Of a stretch of 64,000 bases of DNA, positions 24,877 to 34,100 are shown piece after piece (position 1 is the stretch's first letter; every line of letters starts with the position of its first letter). A model generated the notes under the pieces. That model worked only from the letters and a program-made list of their open reading frames with translations, was not told the DNA's origin and ran no database searches. The DNA is from Bacteroidales bacterium (GTDB lineage: Bacteria > Bacteroidota > Bacteroidia > Bacteroidales > F082), in NCBI GenBank assembly GCA_028704385.1, contig JAQVLA010000008.1:1-64000 (forward strand), given 5' to 3'. The position numbers were made by a program, and so were the translations under genes.

Positions 24877-26634
24877 TCATTTTAGCCTCCCAACAGGATA
24901 AACCATATATTTTTCATCCCACCAGGGTGTTTGCCTGTAAAACCAATTAAGTTGTGCCCACGAATTACGGGCAAATTCTGGGTCGGCCAGCTTTTTAGCT
25001 TCGTAGGTATCGCGCAAACCCGGAATACTATCAAGCATGCGTTGCGCCAATGGCTCCATCACATAGGTTTCGGCATATTCTTTTTGCTCAAAAATACCAT
25101 TGAAAAAGCCCCATTCCAGCAGCGATCCGTCTCCTTCTGGTTCGAGCAAATGTGCAATCAACCGAACAAGCGGCTGAGCTATTGGGACCTTTACGCTTCC
25201 GGCTGGATAGGTAACAGTTTGCAGACGCTTTTCCATGCTAAAATCACGGATGCGATGCCTGCCTTCGTATGGTCGTTGCTGCCAGTTTACCTCTGAAAAA
25301 ACATACTGTTCCACTTCAATATCAACACTTTGCCCCAACACTTCATACTGTATGCCGTGCCATTTTAGCCGGTTGATCACTGCAGTCCATTCAACCGGAA
25401 CAAGGTAAGCCTCCGGAAGTTTGACCACCTTATCCGGAATAAAAGTTTGAAAAAGCGGCAAAAGAAAAGTATCCGGACGGTTGGCATCATAAACAAAAAG
25501 ATCACCCCCGGTAAGTTCGCTGATTTGCTTTTCGTAATGTACCCCGGCAAAGGAAACCATAGCGCTGTCGTTGTGATCTAGTTGGTATCGCAGCACAAAG
25601 TCCTTCGCTCCGAAATTGGCAGAGGTAGCAAACTTATCTGCTTCGTAATTCAGTTGCTGCAATTGTTTTCCTTGCAGGGCAAGCAGTTCCATACTATGCA
25701 GGATTGCTGCCAAGGTGGCTTCTACCCGTTGATTGTAGGGTTTCAACATATGAGTTTCCAACAATAAACCAACACGGTTGCGGTGTGCAGCATAAGCCTG
25801 CGAAAACATTGGCCCCGACCTCCAGCTTATCAGCCCACTTCGGGGATCGTGCCAGCTGCGGAAACTCACATAAGGGAATACCGGAAAGCCATGTTCATGC
25901 ATGGCCTTGTCCCAGAAAGGCAGAAAAACCTCTTTTTGCCAGGTGGTGAGTCCTGCATCGATATTGTCTCCCAGCTCAAGACCATAAGTCATCACATATT
26001 GATAATCGGCTCCATCGGTGGTATGCGTATCAATAAAAAAATCAGGGTCATATTTATCGTACAAGGCAAGCCAGGCCTGCATCTCAGGGGCATCGGCCTT
26101 TAGGTAATCGCGATTCAGGTTGTAATTTTGCGCCGTAACGCGCCAACCCATCTCCACAGGCCCATTCTGGTTGATGCGGCCATAAGGGCTAAAACGCTCG
26201 TGTCCGTCAACGTTAAACACCGGAATAAACAACAAACTCAAGTGTTCAAACAAGGCTTCATGCTTTCGCTCAATCACCTGATCTCTGAGTAATATCAGCA
26301 TAGCATCCTTACCTTCCGACTCGCCAGGATGAATACCGGCCTGCACCATCAACAACACCCTTCCGGATGCTTTGATATCGTCAGGATCAGTTAATCCATC
26401 ACGATCGTAAATCACATACTTCAATGGCCGTTGTTGAGGGCTAAGCCCAAAATCAGCCATATTTACTGCTTCGGATTGTATCTCAAGTCTTTCAAGAAAA
26501 GCAAGCGTTTCGGCATATCTTGGCGTGGCTGTTTTCCCTGATTTCTCGTAATAGGTTTTCCATTCATCCTGCTGGGCGTGTATGTTCAGGAATAAGCCCA
26601 AAAACATAAAAAGTAAGATGTATAAGTGTTTCAT
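24877..26634 (-). CDS. Secreted M14 family zinc carboxypeptidase
   Basis: 585 residues from ATG 26634, with a signal peptide (MKHLYILLFMFLGLFLNIHA). The M14 zinc motif HPGE is in QAGIHPGESEGKDAM; the third ligand is probably the His of DTHTTDGADY, and the general base Glu lies in LLLETHMLKPY. The C-terminal third is a less conserved accessory domain. It should act in the periplasm or outside the cell on peptides. Gaps of more than 40 nt on both sides make it a probable single-gene unit. Confidence 0.85.
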   Translation of the reverse strand: MKHLYILLFMFLGLFLNIHAQQDEWKTYYEKSGKTATPRYAETLAFLERLEIQSEAVNMADFGLSPQQRPLKYVIYDRDGLTDPDDIKASGRVLLMVQAGIHPGESEGKDAMLILLRDQVIERKHEALFEHLSLLFIPVFNVDGHERFSPYGRINQNGPVEMGWRVTAQNYNLNRDYLKADAPEMQAWLALYDKYDPDFFIDTHTTDGADYQYVMTYGLELGDNIDAGLTTWQKEVFLPFWDKAMHEHGFPVFPYVSFRSWHDPRSGLISWRSGPMFSQAYAAHRNRVGLLLETHMLKPYNQRVEATLAAILHSMELLALQGKQLQQLNYEADKFATSANFGAKDFVLRYQLDHNDSAMVSFAGVHYEKQISELTGGDLFVYDANRPDTFLLPLFQTFIPDKVVKLPEAYLVPVEWTAVINRLKWHGIQYEVLGQSVDIEVEQYVFSEVNWQQRPYEGRHRIRDFSMEKRLQTVTYPAGSVKVPIAQPLVRLIAHLLEPEGDGSLLEWGFFNGIFEQKEYAETYVMEPLAQRMLDSIPGLRDTYEAKKLADPEFARNSWAQLNWFYRQTPWWDEKYMVYPVGRLK

Positions 26635-26686
26635 ATAAATTGACAAGCTGATTATTAAAATTATATTGACAAGCGTTCGGCCTGGA

Positions 26687-27109
26687 TCATATCAAAGGCC
26701 ACGACAACACAAAAAGGATCAGCGCAAATGGTGTAAGCAGGCGTTTATCAAGATGGGTAAAATCACCGCGGTCTTGCGTACGGAAAAGTCCCATCACCTT
26801 AAATTCTCCCATTGCCCTCACGAATAACATGCCCGAAACAGCCCAGATCAGCTGTTCAATCACATTATCCGTATGCCCCACGAGCAATTGATCCATGCGC
26901 AACCATACAATAAAACCTGCCGCAAATAGCACTACAGATTGCAACAAAAACCAAGACTTGCCTTTTTCAGGATCGACATTTGTATTTTGTGGCATGATGT
27001 ACCAGGTTTTGAATTTTTTGCGCAACAAGATGCCCCACGAGACAAAAGCTGCCAACAAAAGGCCTGTTATCAATATAATTCCACTAATCTGAATTAAGAC
27101 ATTTGACAT
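26687..27109 (-). CDS. DUF3995 family integral membrane protein
   Basis: 140 residues from ATG 27109 (MSNVLIQISGIILITG). Four hydrophobic segments at about 4-26, 53-73, 80-98 and 120-139 are visible. The segment FVRAMGEFKVMGLF matches the RAxGDFxxxGFF signature of DUF3995. The function is unknown. It starts 11 nt after the phosphofructokinase stop codon, so they are probably co-transcribed. Confidence 0.7.
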   Translation of the reverse strand: MSNVLIQISGIILITGLLLAAFVSWGILLRKKFKTWYIMPQNTNVDPEKGKSWFLLQSVVLFAAGFIVWLRMDQLLVGHTDNVIEQLIWAVSGMLFVRAMGEFKVMGLFRTQDRGDFTHLDKRLLTPFALILFVLSWPLI

Positions 27110-27120
27110 AGTACAACCCT

Positions 27121-28164
27121 TTATGGATTTATAAAGAGACAATCATTTCCCAAACAGATATCCAGTGACCTGGCTTTCCGGATCAGCGAATGATCCTGAG
27201 GCACCAGGCGTGTTTTGCCTGCTACCTCAGCTAATGGAATACTGCTGGTTTCACCATATCTGTTTACTACCATTTTACCGTAATCTTCATTAGCTATCAA
27301 TGCAGCTGCATGAGAACCAAAACGTGTGGCAAGAATACGATCATTGGCAGATGGACTCCCACCCCGTTGGATATAACCTAAAACAGTTTTGCGTGTTTCC
27401 ATATGGGTTCCTTTTTCAATCATCCTGGCAACATAATCGGCAGCCGATTCGCCATTAGGTGTCGCAATTCCTTCAGCCACCACAACGATAGAATAAGGTT
27501 TCATTTTGTAGGCTCTGTCGAGCAGATAGCGGTTCACCGCTTTTGGATTGTATTCAAGTTCGGGAATCAGGATCACATCACCTCCTCCGGCCATACCGGC
27601 ATACAGGGTGAGCCAACCGGTATGATGACCCATTAGTTCGATCACCATGATGCGTTTGTGTGAGTTGGCTGTGGTGTGCAAACGGTCAATTGCTTCGGTG
27701 GCAATGGCCAAAGCCGAATCAAATCCAAACGAAAAATCTGTCCCGTACACATCATTATCGATGGTCTTGGGGATACCAATCACATTCAGGCCTTCTTCGC
27801 TGAGCTGCCAGGCTGTTTTCTGGGTGCCATTTCCCCCGATACAAACGAGGCAATCCAACTTGAGATCCTTGTAGTTTTTCTTGATAAGTTTGGGTTTGTC
27901 AATACTTCCGTTTCCTTTTTTCTTGAAAGGTTTCTCGCGTGAAGTTCCAAGTATCGTCCCCCCCAAGGTAAGAATCCCTGAGAGATCGGCCTCCGAAAGC
28001 GGCATCACTTCTTTGTGAATCAGTCCGGCAAAACCACTCGAAATGCCAATCACTTCCATACCATGCTCAACAATGGCAGTTTTGCCAACACCGCGAATCG
28101 CAGCATTTATTCCCGGACAATCGCCTCCGGCAGTTAGTATTCCAATGCGTTTTGGTTTTCCCAT
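27121..28164 (-). CDS. pfkA: 6-phosphofructokinase (group III type)
   Basis: 347 residues from ATG 28164 (MGKPKRIGILTAGGDCPG). It phosphorylates fructose 6-phosphate in glycolysis. GGNGT at 110-114 aligns with GGDGS of E. coli PfkA: the second position relevant for donor choice is Gly113, pointing to ATP rather than pyrophosphate, but the Mg-binding Asp is replaced by Asn112. IPKTIDND at 131-138 has the Lys typical of PPi and group III enzymes, with catalytic Asp residues present. Substrate sites MGHHTGW, PEL and QRGG are intact. Donor specificity is therefore mixed and uncertain. Confidence 0.9.
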   Translation of the reverse strand: MGKPKRIGILTAGGDCPGINAAIRGVGKTAIVEHGMEVIGISSGFAGLIHKEVMPLSEADLSGILTLGGTILGTSREKPFKKKGNGSIDKPKLIKKNYKDLKLDCLVCIGGNGTQKTAWQLSEEGLNVIGIPKTIDNDVYGTDFSFGFDSALAIATEAIDRLHTTANSHKRIMVIELMGHHTGWLTLYAGMAGGGDVILIPELEYNPKAVNRYLLDRAYKMKPYSIVVVAEGIATPNGESAADYVARMIEKGTHMETRKTVLGYIQRGGSPSANDRILATRFGSHAAALIANEDYGKMVVNRYGETSSIPLAEVAGKTRLVPQDHSLIRKARSLDICLGNDCLFINP

Positions 28165-28298
28165 AATGTATAATTTGAGCTGCAAAGTAATAATTTTTCC
28201 GTTGATGAATCTTCCGACAAAGGATGGGTAAGTTTAAAAATCTTTACTTTTACCTTTTAATTTTTCTGAATCAGAAACCACAGGCGAATGTTAAGCGT

Positions 28299-29609
28299 AT
28301 GATTAAAACCAAAATCCCACTTCACTGGCTAATTCTTTTTGGCATGGGTGCCGGAATTATTTTCGGCCTATTGGCCGTATTGGCGGGCTGGCAGGCTTTT
28401 ACTATCGACTGGATCAAACCCTGGGGAACCATTTTTATCCGCTTGCTCAAACTAATCGCTGTGCCGCTGATCGTTGTTTCGCTGATCAACGGAATTTCCA
28501 ATCTGAATGATATTTCGAAACTCTCTCGTATTGGTCTGAAAACTATAAGTTTATTCCTTGTAACAACAGTTATTGCAATCTCAATTGGTTTGCTGGTTGT
28601 TAATATCACCAGGCCTGGGAAATTGCTTCCGGCCGAAAAAGCACTCGAATTTCAGCAGCGCTATGCAGATAATGTTCAGCGTACTCCCGATCAGCAAACA
28701 GACAACGGCCCTATGCAGTTTATCATTGATGTGGTGCCTGATAATATTTTCAGAGCAATGACCGAAAATACTTCGATGCTACAGGTAATCTTTTTCTCGG
28801 TTTTATTCGGTATCGCAATGATTTTCATACCACAGGAAAAAACACGACCGGTAAAAATCTTTATTGAATCACTCAACGAAATTGTGTTGCAGATGATCCA
28901 TTTGATCATGAAAATAGCTCCTTATGGTGTATTCGCACTGATTGCAGCCATCACAGTGGAAGTGGCGGGCGATCGGATTGCCGACACGGCTGCACTTTTT
29001 GGATCTCTGGGACTGTATGCCCTTACTGTGATTATTGGTTTGCTGCTGATGGTTTTTGTGATCTATCCAATAATAATAAGTTCGCTCACACTTATTGGCT
29101 TCAAGCAGTTTATTAAAGGTCTGGCACCAGCTCAGTTACTGGCATTTTCGACCAGTTCGAGTGCAGCCACCCTGCCGGTTACCATGGAATGTTGCGAAGA
29201 AAATCTGGGCGTAAAAAAAGAAGTCAGTAGCTTTGTATTGCCACTGGGAGCAACCGTTAATATGGACGGAACCAGCTTGTATCAGGCTGTGGCTGCTGTT
29301 TTTCTGGCACAGATCTATGGTATGGATCTTTCACTTGGCCAACAACTTACCATCATACTTACTGCCACTCTCGCCTCCATAGGATCAGCTGCTGTGCCAG
29401 GTGCAGGAATGATCATGCTGGTAATAGTATTGGGCTCTGTTGGCATCCCTACCGAAGGAATCGCTCTGATATTTGCCGTTGACCGTCCGCTGGATATGCT
29501 CCGTACCGTTGTGAATATTACCGGCGACTCCAGTATTGCCTGTGCCGTTGCACATACTGAAAACAAACTGGATGAAGCCCTGATTATTGAAAACAAAGAA
29601 AATCTGTAA
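28299..29609 (+). CDS. Dicarboxylate/amino acid:cation symporter (DAACS family)
   Basis: 436 residues from ATG 28299 (MIKTKIPLHWLILFG). It has the DAACS/SLC1 signatures: the serine-rich hairpin STSSSAATLPVTM, NMDGT in ATVNMDGTSLYQ and the second hairpin IGSAAVPGAG, plus DRPLDMLRTVVNITGD in the last helix where substrate and Na+ bind. Eight helices and two re-entrant loops are expected. It imports glutamate, aspartate or C4-dicarboxylates with Na+ or H+. A T9SS cargo gene follows 2 nt later, a possible operon. Confidence 0.92.
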   Translation: MIKTKIPLHWLILFGMGAGIIFGLLAVLAGWQAFTIDWIKPWGTIFIRLLKLIAVPLIVVSLINGISNLNDISKLSRIGLKTISLFLVTTVIAISIGLLVVNITRPGKLLPAEKALEFQQRYADNVQRTPDQQTDNGPMQFIIDVVPDNIFRAMTENTSMLQVIFFSVLFGIAMIFIPQEKTRPVKIFIESLNEIVLQMIHLIMKIAPYGVFALIAAITVEVAGDRIADTAALFGSLGLYALTVIIGLLLMVFVIYPIIISSLTLIGFKQFIKGLAPAQLLAFSTSSSAATLPVTMECCEENLGVKKEVSSFVLPLGATVNMDGTSLYQAVAAVFLAQIYGMDLSLGQQLTIILTATLASIGSAAVPGAGMIMLVIVLGSVGIPTEGIALIFAVDRPLDMLRTVVNITGDSSIACAVAHTENKLDEALIIENKENL

Positions 29610-29611
29610 CC

Positions 29612-31171
29612 ATGAATCTGACAAAAGCATTACTGTTCTCATTGCTGGCAATGCCTGCCTTGCTTCAAGCTCAATATCAAAACATTAAAATTGGTAATTA
29701 TACCGATGCCAACGAACCCACCATCTTTATCAATCCAAAAAATCCTTTGGAGATCATGGCAGGCTCAAACCTGAACTATTGGTATTATTCCGAAGATGGT
29801 GGCTACACCTGGCAGGCTTCCGAACTGGTTTCGCCATCCTATGGCGTATGGGGCGATCCAGTTGTTATCGCCGATACTGCAGGTGATTTTTATTATTTTC
29901 ACCTGTCGAACCCCGCCGTTGGCAACTGGATTGATCGCATCGTTTGTCAGAAATACAACAAAACAACAGGACAATGGAGCAATGGCACATATATGGGGCT
30001 CGATGGCACCAAGGCACAGGACAAGCACTGGGCTGTGGTTGACCCGCAAACCAATACAATTTATGTCACCTGGACACAATTTGATGATTATGGTTCATCC
30101 GATCCAGGCTGCCAAAGTAACATCCGTTTCAGCAAATCAGCGGATGCAGGCCTGAGTTGGTCAGAACCTGTTATCATTAACAAGGTGCATGGCAATTGTA
30201 TTGATAGCGATGAAACTACAGAAGGTGCTGTGCCTGCTATTGGCCCCAATGGCGAAGTGTATGTTTCCTGGTCAGGCCCCGAAGGGATTGTTTTCGATCG
30301 TTCGCTGGATGGCGGCCAAACCTGGCTCGATGAAGATATTCCTGTTGATCCGCATATTGGAGGCTGGGACATCAACATTCCGGGTATAATGCGTTCCAAT
30401 GGAATGCCTGTTACAGTTTGCGACCTAAGCCCTTCGCCCTACAATGGAACCATTTATATCAACTTTGCCGATCAGCGCAATGGTGTTGACGACACTGATA
30501 TCTGGCTCACCAAATCAACAGATCAGGGAAACAGCTGGTCAGAGCCGGTACGCGTGAATGACGACCCGCCCGGAAAACAACAGTTTTTTACCTGGATGAC
30601 CATTGACCAAACCAACGGATATTTGTATGTTGTGTACTACGATCGCAGGGCTTATAACGATAATCAAACGGATGTATATCTGGCCTGGTCGGGTGACGGA
30701 GGCGAAACTTTTACCAATGTCAAAATCAGTGAAAGTCCGTTTGTGCCAAACCAAAACATTTTCTTTGGTGATTACAACAATATCTCAGCTTACAACAATA
30801 TGGTGCGTCCCATCTGGACCAGAATGGATGATGGCATTCGCAGCATTTACACCGCAATAATAGATATGACGGTTGGTGTGGAGCAACAAGCTGCTATACC
30901 GTTTGGCATTATTCAGAATTATCCTAATCCTTTTAATTCAAGCACAATAATAAGCTACAAAATAAAAGAAGCCGGACCGGTTAGCCTGTCTGTTTATGAT
31001 CAAACCGGCCGATTGGTTGCTCAATTAATCAATCAAAAATGGCATGACAGGGGAAAATATGAATTTGTTTTTCAAAATGAATCTTACCAGTTAAAAACTG
31101 GTGTTTATGCTTATGAGCTTCAAGCCGGAAGCTACAGCACACATCGTAAAATGGTAATCGCAAATGATTGA
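29612..31171 (+). CDS. Secreted Asp-box (sialidase-like) protein with T9SS sorting domain
   Basis: 519 residues with signal peptide MNLTKALLFSLLAMPALLQA. Five Asp-box motifs (SEDGGYTW, SADAGLSW, SLDGGQTW, STDQGNSW, SGDGGETF) mark a beta-propeller of the BNR/sialidase fold. The C-terminus from NYPNPFN to KMVIAND is a type A T9SS sorting domain. The catalytic residues of true sialidases (Arg triad, Tyr/Glu) are not evident, so substrate and activity are unknown. It is the second such cargo protein in the window. Confidence 0.85.
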   Translation: MNLTKALLFSLLAMPALLQAQYQNIKIGNYTDANEPTIFINPKNPLEIMAGSNLNYWYYSEDGGYTWQASELVSPSYGVWGDPVVIADTAGDFYYFHLSNPAVGNWIDRIVCQKYNKTTGQWSNGTYMGLDGTKAQDKHWAVVDPQTNTIYVTWTQFDDYGSSDPGCQSNIRFSKSADAGLSWSEPVIINKVHGNCIDSDETTEGAVPAIGPNGEVYVSWSGPEGIVFDRSLDGGQTWLDEDIPVDPHIGGWDINIPGIMRSNGMPVTVCDLSPSPYNGTIYINFADQRNGVDDTDIWLTKSTDQGNSWSEPVRVNDDPPGKQQFFTWMTIDQTNGYLYVVYYDRRAYNDNQTDVYLAWSGDGGETFTNVKISESPFVPNQNIFFGDYNNISAYNNMVRPIWTRMDDGIRSIYTAIIDMTVGVEQQAAIPFGIIQNYPNPFNSSTIISYKIKEAGPVSLSVYDQTGRLVAQLINQKWHDRGKYEFVFQNESYQLKTGVYAYELQAGSYSTHRKMVIAND

Positions 31172-31261
31172 AATAAAGAATATTAGAATTTTATTAGCTT
31201 CTATTGATTTTTTTCTACCTTTGGTGCCGAATTTTTTTTGCGGATCGCACCATGTAAAACT

Positions 31262-31879
31262 ATGATTCAGGAAGAATTAAAACCCATACTGGAAACCATC
31301 AGGCGCAAGGCACTCGAAGTGGGCGTTCGAAACTTATCTGTTGATAAGCTTGAGCCAATGATTGGTATGGATTATTCAATCCTGAAAAAATATGTGCAAT
31401 CCAACGAAGAACTGGTGTCCAAAACCCTTGAGCTGGAGAGGGAGAAGTTTGCAGAAATATTTCTCGAATACGATTTTGAAGGCATGAATGCCATTGACAT
31501 TTTGCTGATCGTATCGCGAGAACTGGCACAGAAATTTTACGATGTTTCTCCTTCAATTACACATGAGCTTAAGGGGCTGTTTCCTGAGATTTATCAGCAT
31601 CATTTTGAAGAAAGAATACGCTTTATCTCTGATAAAATCAGGATCAACCTCACCAAAGGGATCAGTCAGGGAATGTATCGTAATGATTTGAGTATTGAGC
31701 TGATTGCCAGGCTCTACATCAGCAGATTGATTGACATACACAATCCCGACTTTTTCCCGCCGGAAGCATTTTCATTTCAAACCCTCTTCGATCAAATGTT
31801 CGAGAGCCTGGTGAGAAGTGTTGCAACAACCGAAGGATTGGCTTACTTTGAGCAACAGAAAAATTCAGCTGGCTTTTGA
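31262..31879 (+). CDS. TetR-like transcriptional regulator
   Basis: 205 residues from ATG 31262 (MIQEELKPILETIRRK). The N-terminal 50 residues fit a TetR HTH (VGVRNLSVDKLEPMIGMDYSILKKYVQS), though the match to the classic motif is weak. The rest is an all-helical ligand and dimer domain of TetR size. A TACCTTTG at 31216-31223 could be its -7 element. It precedes the efflux operon by 212 nt and might regulate it, but a second TetR gene inside that operon is the better candidate. Confidence 0.7.
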   Translation: MIQEELKPILETIRRKALEVGVRNLSVDKLEPMIGMDYSILKKYVQSNEELVSKTLELEREKFAEIFLEYDFEGMNAIDILLIVSRELAQKFYDVSPSITHELKGLFPEIYQHHFEERIRFISDKIRINLTKGISQGMYRNDLSIELIARLYISRLIDIHNPDFFPPEAFSFQTLFDQMFESLVRSVATTEGLAYFEQQKNSAGF

Positions 31880-32013
31880 TTGATACTTTAAGCAAGTATT
31901 GATTTAAATCCTAAACAACCAATCGCATTATTTCAGTCTCATACAGATTGATCGAAACTATCTTGTTTTCACCTTCCACAAACAAACTGTAGTATTAATT
32001 TTTTGTAAACTCT

Positions 32014-32085
32014 GGAAACTTTTTAAACGCAAATAGTTTCCATTTACCAATAATTTATAGTTTTGCAAACTTTTAAAACGCATAT
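32014..32085 (+). promoter_or_regulatory. Efflux operon promoter flanked by direct-repeat operators
   Basis: TAGTTTTG at 32058-32065 with TTTC-like -33 (TTT 32037-32039) forms a promoter 26 nt before tolC. Two 21-nt direct repeats, 32014-32034 and 32065-32085, agree at 18 of 21 positions (core AAACTTTT...AAACGCA) and start 51 nt apart. The first lies just upstream of the -33 and the second covers the start site, a good arrangement for repression by the TetR protein encoded in the operon. An inverted GGAAACT / AGTTTCC pair (32014-32020, 32035-32041) overlaps the first copy. Confidence 0.6.
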
Positions 32086-32091
32086 CAAAAA

Positions 32092-33459
32092 ATGAACCTA
32101 AAGAAAATGATACTAAAATCAGGAATACTCATACTTGCTTTAGCACTTGGCCTGCAATCGGTCGAAGCACAGGAGGCTGAAGCAATTCAACTTACTTTGC
32201 AGGAAGCCAGACTATTTGCTCTGGAACACAATCATCAAATAAAAACTTATTCGCTGGATGTTGACAAAGCGAGGTATAAAGTAAAAGAATCGGTATCTAT
32301 CGGCTTGCCTCAGGTAGATCTTGCACTGGCGTATAACGACAATATTGCACTACCTGTACAATTAGTTCCGGGTGATTTTTTTGGTGAGGAAGGCAAGGAA
32401 ATAGAAGTTAGTTTTGGCACAAAATACAATGCGTCCCTCAGCGGAACAATCAATCAACTGATCTTTAGCGGAAGCTATATCGTTGGTTTGCAGGCTGCTA
32501 AAACATATCTCCAACAAAGTCAGAAGCAATACAATAAAAGCAAAATCAATGTGATCAAATCTGTTTCTGAAGCCTACTTTCTGGTTTTGGCAACCGAAGA
32601 AGGCATTTTGGTGATCGATTCAACCTTGCAAATCACCCGAAAACTTGCCGAAGAAACCAGGTTAATCTTTCAGAATGGTTTTGCCGAAGAAACAGATATT
32701 GATCAGCTCGATTTACTTATAGCCGAACTGGAGGTAAGTAAAACTGATGCCGAAACGCAACTGGAAATTGCAAAAGCCTACCTTAAATTTCACCTGGGAC
32801 TACAAAAAGACGATAAGGTTGCCCCAAAGGAACAACTTACTGATCTGGTTGAAAACGCTGCCATCAATGCCTTACTTTCTAACAATTTTTTAGTGAACAA
32901 CAATATAGATTTTCAAATACTAAAAAACCAACAAGAACTGGCCATGCTGCAGCTCAAGTTGGAAAAAAGCACCTATTTACCCGAATTATCAGCTTTCCTC
33001 AATTACCAAACTCAGGCACAACGTCAGGAATGGGATTTTTTCAATCAGCAGGGCAAGTGGTTTGGAAGTGCCATTTTTGGTGTTAATATGAATATTCCCA
33101 TTTTCAGCAGTGGCCAACGAGCTTCCAAAGTGAAACAGGCACAATTTGATTATCAAAAAACCAAAGTGGCTGAAGAAGAGCTTAAAACAAGTCTTGAAAT
33201 TCAATATGAAACCACTTTGAACGACCTCAGAAATGCACTCGAAAATTTTGAAAACACGCGTAAAAACAAGGTTATTGCTGAGAAAATTTTCCGTCGTACC
33301 GGAATCAAATATCGTGAGGGAATGGCCAGCAGTCTCGATTTGCTCAACACACATAATCAGTTTCTTAGTTCGCAATCACAATTTATAAACGCTTCATTAC
33401 AAGTGCTTAACATGAGTGTTTCGCTCGAAAGTCTTTTAACAAGTGAAGTAGAAAACTAA
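32092..33459 (+). CDS. TolC-family outer membrane efflux protein
   Basis: 455 residues with a signal peptide (about 1-27). It has two OEP repeats (PF02321), about 35-230 and 260-450, rich in long amphipathic helices, and the NGFAEETDIDQLDLL and REGMASSLDLLNTHNQFL segments typical of TolC-like channels. It forms the outer-membrane exit duct of the RND pump encoded downstream. It is first in the operon. Confidence 0.92.
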   Translation: MNLKKMILKSGILILALALGLQSVEAQEAEAIQLTLQEARLFALEHNHQIKTYSLDVDKARYKVKESVSIGLPQVDLALAYNDNIALPVQLVPGDFFGEEGKEIEVSFGTKYNASLSGTINQLIFSGSYIVGLQAAKTYLQQSQKQYNKSKINVIKSVSEAYFLVLATEEGILVIDSTLQITRKLAEETRLIFQNGFAEETDIDQLDLLIAELEVSKTDAETQLEIAKAYLKFHLGLQKDDKVAPKEQLTDLVENAAINALLSNNFLVNNNIDFQILKNQQELAMLQLKLEKSTYLPELSAFLNYQTQAQRQEWDFFNQQGKWFGSAIFGVNMNIPIFSSGQRASKVKQAQFDYQKTKVAEEELKTSLEIQYETTLNDLRNALENFENTRKNKVIAEKIFRRTGIKYREGMASSLDLLNTHNQFLSSQSQFINASLQVLNMSVSLESLLTSEVEN

Positions 33460-33466
33460 AACAGAA

Positions 33467-34084
33467 ATGGATTCAAAAGAAAAGGAAATCATTGAGCAAG
33501 CCATCCAGCTCTTCACACGATTTGGCATAAAAAGCATAACGATGGATGAGATTTCGAGGCACATCGCCATGTCGAAAAAAACGATCTATCAACACTTTAA
33601 CGATAAAAACGAACTTGTCGAAAAAGCAGTTTGCGCTTTGATAGCACAAAATTCATGCATCATCAAAGAAATAGAGGACAAACAATTAAATGCCATTGAA
33701 GAGCTTATCGAGGTGTATCATTTTGTGAATAATATGCTCAAGGCTTATAATCCCGTACTTGAATTTGATTTGCAACGCTACTTCCCTGCCATCTTCAAAA
33801 AAGTGCGCGAAACCCATCGGACCAATACCTATAATATGATGCTGGCGAATCTTCAAAAAGGCAAGTCAGAAGGCCTTTACAGAGAAAACCTTGACGAAAA
33901 TATCATCGCTAAACTCAACCTTATGCGCATTGAATATCTGATGCAAAGCGACCTGGTAACGCCGTCTGATGTGCACTCCAGTTCATTTACACTCGAAATT
34001 TTCAAATACCATATCTATGGAATCATATCAAAGGCCGGCTGGGCCTATCTCAAAGAAAACCATCCTGAATTTGTTAATAATTAA
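33467..34084 (+). CDS. TetR family transcriptional regulator
   Basis: 205 residues. The N-terminus is a clear TetR HTH: AIQLFTRFGIKSITMDEISRHI, then MSKKTIYQHFNDKNELVEKAV. The remainder is a helical ligand-binding domain. It lies within the efflux operon (7 nt after tolC, 16 nt before the adaptor gene) and is the likely autoregulator acting on the direct repeats upstream of tolC. Confidence 0.92.
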   Translation: MDSKEKEIIEQAIQLFTRFGIKSITMDEISRHIAMSKKTIYQHFNDKNELVEKAVCALIAQNSCIIKEIEDKQLNAIEELIEVYHFVNNMLKAYNPVLEFDLQRYFPAIFKKVRETHRTNTYNMMLANLQKGKSEGLYRENLDENIIAKLNLMRIEYLMQSDLVTPSDVHSSSFTLEIFKYHIYGIISKAGWAYLKENHPEFVNN

Positions 34085-34100
34085 TAGCTATAATATCCAT

